Position numbers and translations under genes: made by a program. This document shows, piece by piece, positions 1-7,628 of a stretch of 64,000 bases of DNA (position 1 is its first letter; every line of letters begins with the position of its first letter). A model generated the notes under the pieces. The model was not told where the DNA came from. It did no database searches and saw only the letters and a program-made list of their open reading frames with translations. This DNA comes from Prevotella sp. (GTDB lineage: Bacteria; Bacteroidota; Bacteroidia; Bacteroidales; Bacteroidaceae): assembly GCA_017561825.1 (NCBI GenBank), contig JAFZBK010000021.1, positions 1 through 64,000 of the forward strand. Direction: 5' to 3'.

Positions 1-309
1 CTGAGGTACACAGGCACAAACGGTAATGCCAGGAAGTTCGCAGAGGAGATGATTTCCAGCGGCACTATTGACGCCATCAGGGCCGAAGAAGGTAATCTTA
101 GGTATGAGTATTACCAGTCGCTAGATGATCCTGAGACCATCCTTCTCATCGATAGTTGGGCTAATCAGGAAGCCATCGATAAACATCACGCCACTCCCAT
201 GATGGATACCATCGCCAAGCTTCGTGAAAAGTACGACCTCCACATGACGGTGGAGCGCTATACTGCTGTTGAAACACCAGAAACGGAGAATCGGTTTATC
301 AGGAAGTAG
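1..309 (+). CDS. ABM-domain monooxygenase, 5' partial
   Basis: The open frame enters from the left edge, so the start is missing and 102 codons remain. The visible part matches the antibiotic biosynthesis monooxygenase (ABM/YgiN-type) fold: an EGNLRYEYYQS strand, an ILLIDSWANQEAIDKHH segment typical of these small dimeric ferredoxin-like proteins, and a final strand ending in MTVERY. Known members oxidise quinols or act as small cofactor-free oxygenases; the substrate here cannot be told. It lies just upstream of a flavodoxin/hydrolase cluster, which suggests a redox or quinone-related job, but a promoter-like -7 box separates them, so it may be a different transcript. It may be fused to another domain upstream of the window. 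Confidence 0.7.
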   Translation: MRYTGTNGNARKFAEEMISSGTIDAIRAEEGNLRYEYYQSLDDPETILLIDSWANQEAIDKHHATPMMDTIAKLREKYDLHMTVERYTAVETPETENRFIRK

Positions 310-372
310 AGATTCCGCAAAATTGGTAATTCTTTCCAAAATCTGTATAACGTGTATATAATATAATGTCCG

Positions 373-380
373 TACCTTTG
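373..380 (+). promoter_or_regulatory. -7 promoter box for the flavodoxin/hydrolase cluster
   Basis: TACCTTTG followed by CAGCG fits the Bacteroidetes -7 element TAnnTTTG and lies about 25 bases before the flavodoxin start. No good -33 TTG is visible at 19-20 bases upstream, so it may need an activator, for example the AraC protein encoded downstream (inference). Confidence 0.45.
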
Positions 381-405
381 CAGCGAATTTATAAAAGAAG
401 ACCAA

Positions 406-1533
406 ATGAGACAGATTCTAATGATTTTAACGGCAATGCTGCTGACGTGCTGCTCTTCGGAGAGCGACGTGAAGGCCGAGACCACACAGGCTACGGCGAA
501 TATGGGCAAGACGCTCATCGTGTATTACAGCTACACAAACAAGTGCCACGAGATTGTGACAACATTGACAAGTCAGATTGAGGCCGACGTGGTGCGCATA
601 GAACCTGCTGAGAAGGGACTGAAGTATGAGGCTAACAACTACGCTATCGGTACGCAACTGCTGAATGCCATCAAGGCGAACCCAAACGATGCCGCAAGCT
701 ATCCGACCATCGACCCAGTGACTGTCAACTTGGATGACTACCAGAACGTCATCATCGTGACTCCGCTTTGGTGGAGCCAGATGGCGGCCATCATGCAGAC
801 GTACCTTTTCAATAATAGTGCAAAGCTGGCTGGTAAAACAGTTGGCATGATTGTGTCGAGCCATTCAAGTGGCATCAGCGGTGTTGTAGCCGATGCCCAG
901 CGATTGCTCCCAAACGTAACATGGGCTGGCAACGCCTTGTGGATCAACAACACAAACCATTCCAATCGCAGTTCGCTGATTCAGAACTGGCTGCCGACAC
1001 AGACCTTTCAAACTTCCAGCGATATGACTCAGAAGCTCTATCTTATCATTGGTGGCGTAACCAAGACTGCTACGCTCGTTAGCAATTCTTCTACAGAGGC
1101 TCTGGTAGCTCAGCTACAGCAGGGCAATATCACCTACGAAGCGCACGACTACGGCAACTTTGAGAAAGTTGGACCGCTGGGCTATACGTTCCCTGAGAAC
1201 AATGAGCAGATTAACACCGTTCCTGGCGACTTGATTCTCTATCAGGGTTCGAACCTCTGTATCTACTACGACACGAACTCGTGGAACTTTACCCGTATTG
1301 GCAAGCTTGACAATATGACGCAAGCCGACATCAAGACATGGGTGAATGCAGGTGGCGATAATGTCACAGTAACGCTATCCATCACCGACAAGGCCGATGA
1401 AGCATCAAGTATCAGTCAGGTTAGAACTGATGAATCCCAGTCAAATGACTACACCTTGCAAGGTACATTGGCTCAGGCAGGACATAAAGGAATTATGATT
1501 AAAGATAGTAAAAAAGTAATCAAGGAAAGATGA
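406..1533 (+). CDS. Flavodoxin-cyclophilin-like fusion lipoprotein
   Basis: 375 aa. A short hydrophobic leader ends in LLTCCSS, so export and lipidation at Cys15 or Cys16 are plausible. Residues 35-197 are a flavodoxin fold: GKTLIVYYSYTNKC begins the FMN phosphate loop and PLWWSQM is the second FMN loop. Residues about 210-330 look like the cyclophilin-like barrel often found next to such flavodoxins. The last 35 residues contain YTLQG and KGIMIKDSKK, resembling the short C-terminal tail of many secreted Prevotella proteins. It probably acts in the cell envelope in FMN-dependent reduction; the substrate is unknown. Its stop overlaps the next start by 4 bases, so they are co-translated. Confidence 0.8.
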   Translation: MRQILMILTAMLLTCCSSESDVKAETTQATANMGKTLIVYYSYTNKCHEIVTTLTSQIEADVVRIEPAEKGLKYEANNYAIGTQLLNAIKANPNDAASYPTIDPVTVNLDDYQNVIIVTPLWWSQMAAIMQTYLFNNSAKLAGKTVGMIVSSHSSGISGVVADAQRLLPNVTWAGNALWINNTNHSNRSSLIQNWLPTQTFQTSSDMTQKLYLIIGGVTKTATLVSNSSTEALVAQLQQGNITYEAHDYGNFEKVGPLGYTFPENNEQINTVPGDLILYQGSNLCIYYDTNSWNFTRIGKLDNMTQADIKTWVNAGGDNVTVTLSITDKADEASSISQVRTDESQSNDYTLQGTLAQAGHKGIMIKDSKKVIKER

Positions 1534-2447
1534 AAAAGTGGAAGAAGATATTATTGATTATTGGCTGCATCCTGGCATGTCTCTGGGGATGCAACGAATT
1601 GTTCTGGAAAAATATGCAAGTCGTCTCGGATGACTATCAGAACAGGTTTGACTATCAAGGCACTCTGGAGAAGAAGTATGCTTACAACGGGCAGTATCAG
1701 GTGGAGCTCTTCGCACAGGAGGATAGCGACGAGCGAATCAAGCTTCTGCAGGTGTATTACCCCGCCGATTTGAAAACGTTACAGAAGAAATGGCCCCTGG
1801 TCCTCATGGCCAACGGAACGGGCATACGAGCCTCCAAGTACAAGGCCATCTTCCGCCATCTTGCCTCATGGGGCTTCATCGTCGTAGGCAATGAGGACGA
1901 ATGGACGTGGGACGGCAAGTCCGTCAGCAAGTCGCTGGACATCATGCTAAAAGCTAATGCCGACCCATCAAGCCTCTTCTATCAAAAAGTGGATACTGCA
2001 AACATTGGTCTGACAGGACATTCTCAGGGCGGCATGTGCGTGTACACCGCTGCGTCGCTCTTCGAAAACAGCCGACTCTACAAGGCTCTCTGTACCCAAA
2101 GCGGCACGGCAACAATGTTAGTTGACAGCCTTGGTGCCGACTTTCTGAAAGACATCAAGGCTCCCATGCTGCTGATGGGGGGATGCGGCGACTTCGATGC
2201 CAAGGCACTCTGCAAGCTTGACGATTTGCAGAAAAGCTACGAGGGCATCGGCTCTGAGCAACGTATTATGGGACGCATCAAAGGCACTGACCATGGCGAC
2301 ATGCTTCCACGCGGCGATGCCTACATGACCGCCTGGATGCGCTACTGGCTGTGCGGCGATCAGGAGGCTGCGAAATGTTTCGTCGGCAAGGATGCCGAGA
2401 TTCTTGGCAACAAAAACTGGCAGGATTTGAAACTAAAAGGTTTATAA
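1530..2447 (+). CDS. Alpha/beta hydrolase, exported
   Basis: 305 aa. A leader peptide ends at LWGC, a possible lipobox (Cys21). The core has the chlorophyllase/PAF-acetylhydrolase-like layout: PLVLMANGTG forms the oxyanion loop, GHSQGG holds the nucleophile Ser165, a GGCGDFDA loop near residue 217 may supply the acid, and GTDHGD near 253 the histidine. Family members cleave esters or lipids; the substrate is not deducible. It starts inside the stop of the flavodoxin gene, and the next hydrolase follows after 35 bases, so the three genes look like one operon. Confidence 0.78.
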   Translation: MKKWKKILLIIGCILACLWGCNELFWKNMQVVSDDYQNRFDYQGTLEKKYAYNGQYQVELFAQEDSDERIKLLQVYYPADLKTLQKKWPLVLMANGTGIRASKYKAIFRHLASWGFIVVGNEDEWTWDGKSVSKSLDIMLKANADPSSLFYQKVDTANIGLTGHSQGGMCVYTAASLFENSRLYKALCTQSGTATMLVDSLGADFLKDIKAPMLLMGGCGDFDAKALCKLDDLQKSYEGIGSEQRIMGRIKGTDHGDMLPRGDAYMTAWMRYWLCGDQEAAKCFVGKDAEILGNKNWQDLKLKGL

Positions 2448-2482
2448 TAAACTTAACAACCCAAATTCATATAACACAAGGT

Positions 2483-3610
2483 ATGAAGAAAACAGCATTT
2501 TTAATGGCATTGGCTGTCGGAATGCTGACAGCTTGCACAGAAAAGAAACAAACTACAGACATCGATATGGAACAGTCATTGGATTTGACGCAGGAGTGGG
2601 ACAAAGTGTTCCCGCTGAGCGAGATGGTGAATCACAAGAAGGTTACGTTTAAAACACAGTATGGTCTGACTTTGGCGGCTGACCTCTACGAGCCGAAAGA
2701 TGCTCAGGGTAAGCTGTCAGCTATCGCCGTTAGCGGCCCGTTTGGAGCCACCAAGGAGCAGTCGAGCGGACTCTATGCCATGCGGATGGCAGAACGTGGT
2801 TTTGTAACGCTGGCCTTTGACCCCTCGTACACTGGCGAGAGCAGTGGCGAGCCCCGTCGCACGGCATCGCCCGACATCAACACCGAGGACTTCATGGCAG
2901 CAGTCGATTATCTTTCACAGTTGGAAAATGTCGATGCCGAGAAGATTGGCATCATCGGTATCTGCGGATGGGGAGGCATCGCCCTGAATGCTGCCGCTGC
3001 CGATACTCGTATCAAGGCCACCCTTGCTAGCACGATGTACGACATGACACGCGTCGCTGGTAACGGCTACTACGATAGCGAGGACAAGGAGGAGTCGCGC
3101 CATGCAGCCCGTGAGGCACTATCGAAACAGCGTCTTGCAGCCCCCAAGGCAATGGCTGGTGGAGTCATCGACCCGTTGCCAGACGATGCGCCACAGTTTG
3201 TGAAGGACTACTATGATTATTACAAAACCGAGAGAGGCTATCATGCCCGCAGTGGCAATAGCAACGACGGATGGCGCGTCATTGGCACCCAGGCTTACGC
3301 CAACTCTCGCTTCCTCTACTACATCAACGAGATTCGCTCTGCCGTCATGGTGATGCACGGCGAGAAAGCCCATTCACGCTACTTCGGCGAAGCGGCATAT
3401 AAGTATATGGTGGAAGGTAAGGCCGAGGGGTACAATGTTGTCGGGAAACCAAATCCCGTGCCTGAGAACAAGCAGTTGCTCATCATCCCCGGTGCCTCGC
3501 ATTGTGACCTCTACGATGGCGGATATACCGAACTCGTCGGTAAGGGCGAGCCAAAGAATATGATTCCTTGGGATAAGTTGGAACAGTTTTTCAAGACCAA
3601 TCTCAAATAG
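2483..3610 (+). CDS. Alpha/beta hydrolase lipoprotein with Cys nucleophile elbow (YcjY-like)
   Basis: 375 aa from the ATG chosen because it gives a clean lipoprotein signal (MKKTAFLM...LTAC, Cys18); the frame stays open upstream but only into the previous gene. The domain resembles the YcjY/dienelactone-hydrolase-like group: SGPFGATKEQSSG oxyanion region, FDPSYTGESSG, and the elbow GICGWGG with Cys161 where most hydrolases have Ser. The distal ASHCDLYDGG supplies the histidine. A cysteine elbow is known from dienelactone hydrolases and, as far as I recall, is usual in this Bacteroidetes subgroup, so it is not a broken site. The cluster suggests processing of an ester or lactone; the substrate is unknown. 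Confidence 0.78.
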   Translation: MKKTAFLMALAVGMLTACTEKKQTTDIDMEQSLDLTQEWDKVFPLSEMVNHKKVTFKTQYGLTLAADLYEPKDAQGKLSAIAVSGPFGATKEQSSGLYAMRMAERGFVTLAFDPSYTGESSGEPRRTASPDINTEDFMAAVDYLSQLENVDAEKIGIIGICGWGGIALNAAAADTRIKATLASTMYDMTRVAGNGYYDSEDKEESRHAAREALSKQRLAAPKAMAGGVIDPLPDDAPQFVKDYYDYYKTERGYHARSGNSNDGWRVIGTQAYANSRFLYYINEIRSAVMVMHGEKAHSRYFGEAAYKYMVEGKAEGYNVVGKPNPVPENKQLLIIPGASHCDLYDGGYTELVGKGEPKNMIPWDKLEQFFKTNLK

Positions 3611-3613
3611 TCT

Positions 3614-4516
3614 ATGGCAGAGGACAGAATCATCCAGATCGACTCCGTCGATGCATATAATAAAATGTATGGATGGGAGACGTTGCATCCGCTGGTGACC
3701 ATCGTGAACCATACGGAGGAGCCACCAGTGGATATGAACCACTCGCGTCTTAACTATGGTCTTTATGCGCTGTTCCTGAAGCAAGGCAATGGCTGCTCTA
3801 TCCGCTACGGACGTGAGAAGTACGACTATCAGGAGGGAACTATCGTAAGTTTTAAACCAGGACAGGTGGTTGAGGTGGAATGGGACGAGTCGAAGCCCAT
3901 GCCAGCCTCACGCGGGCTGCTGTTCCATCCCGACCTGATTTATGGAACGTCGTTGGCCAAGCGCATCCACGACTACACGTTCTTTGACTACGACCAACAC
4001 GAAGCCCTGCACTTGTCGGAGCGTGAACAGCGCATCGTCAGCGACCTGCTCGACAGCATCGAGGAGGAACTGCAACATCCCATAGACAAGCACTCACAGA
4101 CGCTTATTACCGATGCCATCGGTCTGCTGCTGGACTACTGCATGCGCTACTACGACCGTCAGTTCATCACACGCCATAAGGTGAACAGCGACATCATGAC
4201 CCGTTTTCAGCACGACTTGGAGGCGTATTTCCGCAGTGGCGAAGCCGAGCACAAGGGCCTTCCCTCCGTTGCCTATTTCGCAGAGAAGGTGTTCCTATCG
4301 CCAGGCTACTTCGGTGACCTCATCAAGAAAGAAACGGGACTCACAGCCCAACGCTATATACAGAACAAGGTCATTGACCTCTCGAAGCAATACGTGATGG
4401 ACAAGGAGCTGACCATCAATCAGGTGGCCTTCAAGCTCGGCTTCCAGTACCCACAGCACTTCACGCGCCTGTTCAAGCAGCAGGTGGGTATGACACCCAG
4501 CGAATATAGAAACTAG
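3614..4516 (+). CDS. AraC-family transcriptional regulator
   Basis: 300 aa, starting 3 bases after the previous stop. The first about 190 residues form a cupin-like sensing domain (GTIVSFKPGQVVEVEW), and residues about 205-300 are the paired helix-turn-helix AraC DNA-binding domain: SVAYFAEKVFLSPGYFGDLIKKETG for the first motif and TINQVAFKLGFQYPQHFTRLFKQQVGMTPSEYR for the second. It sits inside the hydrolase/decarboxylase cluster in the same direction and so likely controls it, perhaps through the weak promoter at 373-380 (inference). The effector is unknown. Confidence 0.85.
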   Translation: MAEDRIIQIDSVDAYNKMYGWETLHPLVTIVNHTEEPPVDMNHSRLNYGLYALFLKQGNGCSIRYGREKYDYQEGTIVSFKPGQVVEVEWDESKPMPASRGLLFHPDLIYGTSLAKRIHDYTFFDYDQHEALHLSEREQRIVSDLLDSIEEELQHPIDKHSQTLITDAIGLLLDYCMRYYDRQFITRHKVNSDIMTRFQHDLEAYFRSGEAEHKGLPSVAYFAEKVFLSPGYFGDLIKKETGLTAQRYIQNKVIDLSKQYVMDKELTINQVAFKLGFQYPQHFTRLFKQQVGMTPSEYRN

Positions 4517-4522
4517 AAAAAC

Positions 4523-5530
4523 ATGAAAAGGATCATCATATTTATAATAGCAGTAATGATAATGGCAACAATGAATGCGCAAAGGCTCGACCAAAAGTCA
4601 AAGGGATTAGCGGCATGTGCCTGCCTAATGGCACAGGGTGATTTGGATCGGCTGGAGCCTGCCGTTAAGATGGCACTCGACAACGGTGTGACCATCAACG
4701 AGCTGAAGGAGGAGTTCTCACAGTTATATGCTTACACGGGATTTCCTCGTTCGCTGAATGCATTAGGCGTATTGAGCAAGGTGTTGGAGAATAAACAGAC
4801 AAACTGGCAGGAGGGCAAGCCCTGGACACGCCCTGCCGAATGGGATGATGCAAAAGCTGCTTACGAACTGGGCAAGAAGAACCAGACGCAACTATCGGGC
4901 CGAGCGTTCAACTACGATTTCTGTCCGCAGGATGACTACTATCTGAAGTCACACCTCTTTGGCGATATCTTCGCTGGCGACCAGCTCTCACATGCTGACC
5001 GCGAGATAGTAACCGTTGCTGCCCTTAGTGGCCTCGAAGGCGTGGCTCCACAGTTGGCAGCCCACAAACGCGGAGCCGTGAACATGGGTAATAATCAGGA
5101 ACTGGTTGATGAACTCTGCGCTTGGCTTGACAGCGAGGGATATACTCTACGCAGCAAATGGCCTAAGGGCGAACCAAATACCGCTTACGCCCAGTACTTC
5201 ATCGGCAACAGTTATCTGGCCGACGTGGGTGGCGGTGTACATAACGTTACCTTTGAGCCTCGCTGCCGTAATAACTGGCACATCCACCACAAGGCAGTGC
5301 AGGTGCTCATCTGCGTCGCTGGTCGCGGCTGGTATCAGGAATGGGGTAAGGAGGCCGTCGAGATGATTCCCGGTACCGTCATCGCCATCCCTGCTGAAGT
5401 CAAACACTGGCATGGAGCCGCCAAGGATTCATGGTTCCAGCACCTCACGTATCATAAAGATGTGCAAGAAGGTTCGAGCAACGAGTGGCTTGAACCTGTG
5501 ACTGACGAAGTGTATAACAAACTAAAGTGA
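4523..5530 (+). CDS. Carboxymuconolactone decarboxylase-cupin fusion protein
   Basis: 335 aa with an N-terminal signal peptide (MKRIIIFIIAVMIMATMNAQ), so export is predicted. Residues about 25-95 and 120-200 are two carboxymuconolactone-decarboxylase-like helical units (INELKEEFSQLYAYTGFPRSLNAL; LSHADREIVTVAALSGLEG). I see no AhpD-type CxxC pair, so peroxidase activity is unlikely. Residues about 215-325 are a cupin with metal-binding NWHIHHKAVQVL and VKHWHG. Such fusions are common beside flavodoxins and alpha/beta hydrolases in gut Bacteroidetes; their reaction is not established to my knowledge. It follows the AraC gene by 6 bases. Confidence 0.82.
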   Translation: MKRIIIFIIAVMIMATMNAQRLDQKSKGLAACACLMAQGDLDRLEPAVKMALDNGVTINELKEEFSQLYAYTGFPRSLNALGVLSKVLENKQTNWQEGKPWTRPAEWDDAKAAYELGKKNQTQLSGRAFNYDFCPQDDYYLKSHLFGDIFAGDQLSHADREIVTVAALSGLEGVAPQLAAHKRGAVNMGNNQELVDELCAWLDSEGYTLRSKWPKGEPNTAYAQYFIGNSYLADVGGGVHNVTFEPRCRNNWHIHHKAVQVLICVAGRGWYQEWGKEAVEMIPGTVIAIPAEVKHWHGAAKDSWFQHLTYHKDVQEGSSNEWLEPVTDEVYNKLK

Positions 5531-5531
5531 T

Positions 5532-5918
5532 ATGAAGAAGATTGTATTAGCAATGGCAGCGCTACTGACTATCAGTCTGAGTGCCTGCTCACAGAGTAAC
5601 ATTTGAAGCCCCTTGATAAGGGGCTGGCCTAAGCCAGGGATATATTGTTTTGCCCCTTTGGCTTACGCCGCTTCCCCGATTAACGGGGATGCTCAAAGGT
5701 GGTACACCTGTCCGACCATCATCAACACCTTCATGGAATCCTACGATTTCAAAGGCAAGACGATCATTCCTTTCGCCACCTCTGGCGGCAGCAGCATCGA
5801 GAAAGCCTGTAAAGACCTGAAAGCCGCCTATCCTGATGTTAACTGGAAGGAAGGAAAACTTCTAAACAGAGTAAGCAAACAGGAACTGATCGAACTGCGA
5901 GAGCAAAGTGGATTTTAA
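5532..5918 (+). pseudogene. Flavodoxin lipoprotein gene, internally deleted
   Basis: It begins one base after the cupin stop with a proper lipoprotein signal (MKKIVLAMAALLTISLSACSQSNI) but stops at 5604-5606. Some 90 bases of hairpin-rich DNA follow, then a frame encoding [19 protein letters not shown] and PFATSGGSS, which is the C-terminal half of a flavodoxin of the common Bacteroidetes lipoprotein type. The first FMN phosphate loop and about 80-100 residues are missing. What is seen is a signal peptide, a palindromic block and a flavodoxin tail. That the gene was inactivated by deletion with insertion is inference. The only start left for the tail is TTG at 5613. Confidence 0.75.
5607..5689. 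repeat. Three-hairpin palindromic block inside the broken flavodoxin gene
   Basis: Three inverted repeats lie in 83 bases: AGCCCCTT-GAT-AAGGGGCT (5607-5625), CTGGC-CTAA-GCCAG (5624-5637) and TCCCCG-ATTAA-CGGGGA (5673-5689). The block replaces the middle of the flavodoxin frame and is more GC-rich and palindromic than its surroundings, as expected of a small repetitive element, but no terminal repeats or target duplication can be shown. Confidence 0.55.
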
Positions 5919-5946
5919 TCCAACTATGCGCATAATTAGTTATATG

Positions 5947-7347
5947 TTACTTGCCCACGCAGAAATGAGAAAAGATGTTTTGCAGTGTTTCCTGCGGTGT
6001 GATCTGACCCCCTGTAATCTCTGCAAGATTATCTAATGCCATGCGGAGATCTTCGCTGAGCAAATCACCACTGAGTTGAAGGTTTAGTCCATCGATGACG
6101 CGAAGTAGATGGGAGTGTGCATGGGTGAGTGCATCGTAATGACGGGCATTGGTAACGATGACATCTGATTCGGTGAGGGTAGGGATGTTGGCCGACTCGT
6201 AGATGGCTGATTCCAACTCGCTGATATGGGTGCCGTATTTGGCAGAGATCGTCAGGAGATGAGAGGTGAGAGGTGAGAGGTAAGAAGATAATTCCTTGGT
6301 GGATTCATCATTTAACTTATCCATCTTATTGATAATGATTATCAACGACTTATCCTTGCACCGTTCTTGCATCTCTTGAACTTCCGTATCGCTTGGTAAA
6401 GAATCAATTAACCAGAGTACAATGCGGGCTTTGTCGATGGCAGCATAGGTGCGACTGATACCTATCTGTTCCACCTCATCCTGTGTCTGACGGATGCCTG
6501 CAGTGTCGATAAACCTGAAGGTGATACCATTGATGTCGATTGTGTCTTCGATGGTATCACGGGTGGTTCCATGGATGTCGGACACAATGGCACGATCATC
6601 TTTGAGCAAGGTATTCAGCAATGTGCTTTTTCCTACATTGGTCTTACCCACAATGGCAACAGGAATGCCTTGTTTTAATGCCTGCCCGGTCTCGAATGAC
6701 TGAGCCAGACGGGTAATACGGTTATCGATTGTCTGGGCGATGGAAAGCAGTTCGGTGCGATCGGCAAACTCCAAATCCTCATGATCGGAGAAATCCAGCT
6801 CCAGTTCAAGCAGTGATGTGAGCTTCAGCAGTTGGTCGCGTAAGATGGATAACTCCGACGAGAACTGTCCTCGCAACTGAGAGAGTGCGATGTTATGTGT
6901 GGCCTTGTTGGTAGAGGCGATGAGATCAGCCACAGCCTCAGCCTGACTGAGATCCATCTTGCCGTTGAGATAAGCGCGCTGGGTGAACTCGCCAGGGTTG
7001 GCCATACGACAGCCGTTTTGGATGAGCAGTTCCAACACCTTATTATATATATAGCGGGATCCATGACAAGAGATCTCGACACTGTCTTCACCCGTATAAC
7101 TCTTTGGCGCCTTGTAAACAGATACCATGACCTCGTCAATCACCTGAGCCACTCCCGTCCCCTCCAAAGGAAGGGGAGAAATGATGTGTGTGTAGTGTAC
7201 CGTATTGGGGGCACAATCAGCACAGTTAACGGAACAGATATGGGAAACCACATCAAAGGCTTGAGGACCACTCACACGGATGATGCCGAGGGCACCACCG
7301 GGAGCTGTAGCAAGTGCGCAGATGGTGTCTATTTGTTCTTTGCCCAT
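5947..7347 (-). CDS. mnmE: tRNA uridine-5-carboxymethylaminomethyl modification GTPase MnmE
   Basis: 466 aa. It acts with MnmG on the wobble uridine of tRNAs. The N-terminal folate-binding domain (TICALATAPGGALGIIRVSG) is followed by the helical region and an inserted G domain with GKTNVGKST, GTTRD, DTAG, NKMD and SAK; the C-terminus is FCVGK with the conserved Cys. Two stretches look imported: PLPLEGTG near residues 56-66, encoded by a GC-rich palindrome, and SYLSPLTSHL near residues 354-363, encoded by a heptamer repeat. Both fall in loops, so the protein should still work. The start overlaps the end of the DUF3784 gene by 19 bases. Confidence 0.95.
   Translation of the reverse strand: MGKEQIDTICALATAPGGALGIIRVSGPQAFDVVSHICSVNCADCAPNTVHYTHIISPLPLEGTGVAQVIDEVMVSVYKAPKSYTGEDSVEISCHGSRYIYNKVLELLIQNGCRMANPGEFTQRAYLNGKMDLSQAEAVADLIASTNKATHNIALSQLRGQFSSELSILRDQLLKLTSLLELELDFSDHEDLEFADRTELLSIAQTIDNRITRLAQSFETGQALKQGIPVAIVGKTNVGKSTLLNTLLKDDRAIVSDIHGTTRDTIEDTIDINGITFRFIDTAGIRQTQDEVEQIGISRTYAAIDKARIVLWLIDSLPSDTEVQEMQERCKDKSLIIIINKMDKLNDESTKELSSYLSPLTSHLLTISAKYGTHISELESAIYESANIPTLTESDVIVTNARHYDALTHAHSHLLRVIDGLNLQLSGDLLSEDLRMALDNLAEITGGQITPQETLQNIFSHFCVGK
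6258..6285. repeat. Period-7 repeat array inside mnmE
   Basis: Four consecutive 7-base units on the + strand: GATGAGA, GGTGAGA, GGTGAGA, GGTAAGA. It lies in frame in the G domain of mnmE and matches in period and style the arrays found between genes elsewhere in the window. Confidence 0.75.
7152..7180. repeat. GC-rich palindrome inside mnmE
   Basis: CCCCT-CC, loop AAA, then GG-A-AGGGG with one bulged A (7159-7176), flanked by ACTCCCGT and GAGAA. It encodes PLPLEGTG on the minus strand, in the same style as the larger element in the NfnAB-like gene at 11555-11666. Membership of one repeat family is inference. Confidence 0.5.
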
Positions 7348-7628
7348 GTGTTAGCGAGAATGATGAAAACGAAGGTGATAATGATGAAAACAACGGCAGC
7401 CACCCCGGCTTGGTCCTTGTTCTCACCGATGAAGGCCAGAAGGCTGCAGAATCCTGCCGTGATGACGCAGATGACGGCCATCAGGATTCGCAACCGATGG
7501 ATGTTGACTTTCTTCCGCTCTTCTTCTGACGCTGTGTTGTATCCAGCTATGAGCATATCGCCCTTGCCCATCAGAAAGACGATGGCAAGGACGATGAATA
7601 ATGCCGCAAAAATGAATCCTGGTATCAT
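7329..7628 (-). CDS. DUF3784 membrane protein
   Basis: 99 aa with three hydrophobic helices: about 2-19, 47-66 and 75-93. The loop GKGDMLIAGYNTASEEERKKV is characteristic of the DUF3784 family, small integral membrane proteins of unknown function. The gene is tightly wedged: its start overlaps the stop of the uridine phosphorylase gene (ATGA) and its last 19 bases overlap mnmE, so it is translated as part of the PD40-udp-DUF3784-mnmE operon. No function can be assigned from sequence. Confidence 0.82.
   Translation of the reverse strand: MIPGFIFAALFIVLAIVFLMGKGDMLIAGYNTASEEERKKVNIHRLRILMAVICVITAGFCSLLAFIGENKDQAGVAAVVFIIITFVFIILANTWAKNK

Noticed and set aside
2351..2482. Upstream extension of the second alpha/beta hydrolase
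   Set aside because: The extension lies inside the previous gene, and the internal ATG gives a perfect lipoprotein signal.
2995..3005. Loss of catalytic Ser in the second alpha/beta hydrolase read as inactivation
   Set aside because: A Cys elbow (GICGWGG) is a known variant of dienelactone-hydrolase-like enzymes, so it is not evidence of decay.
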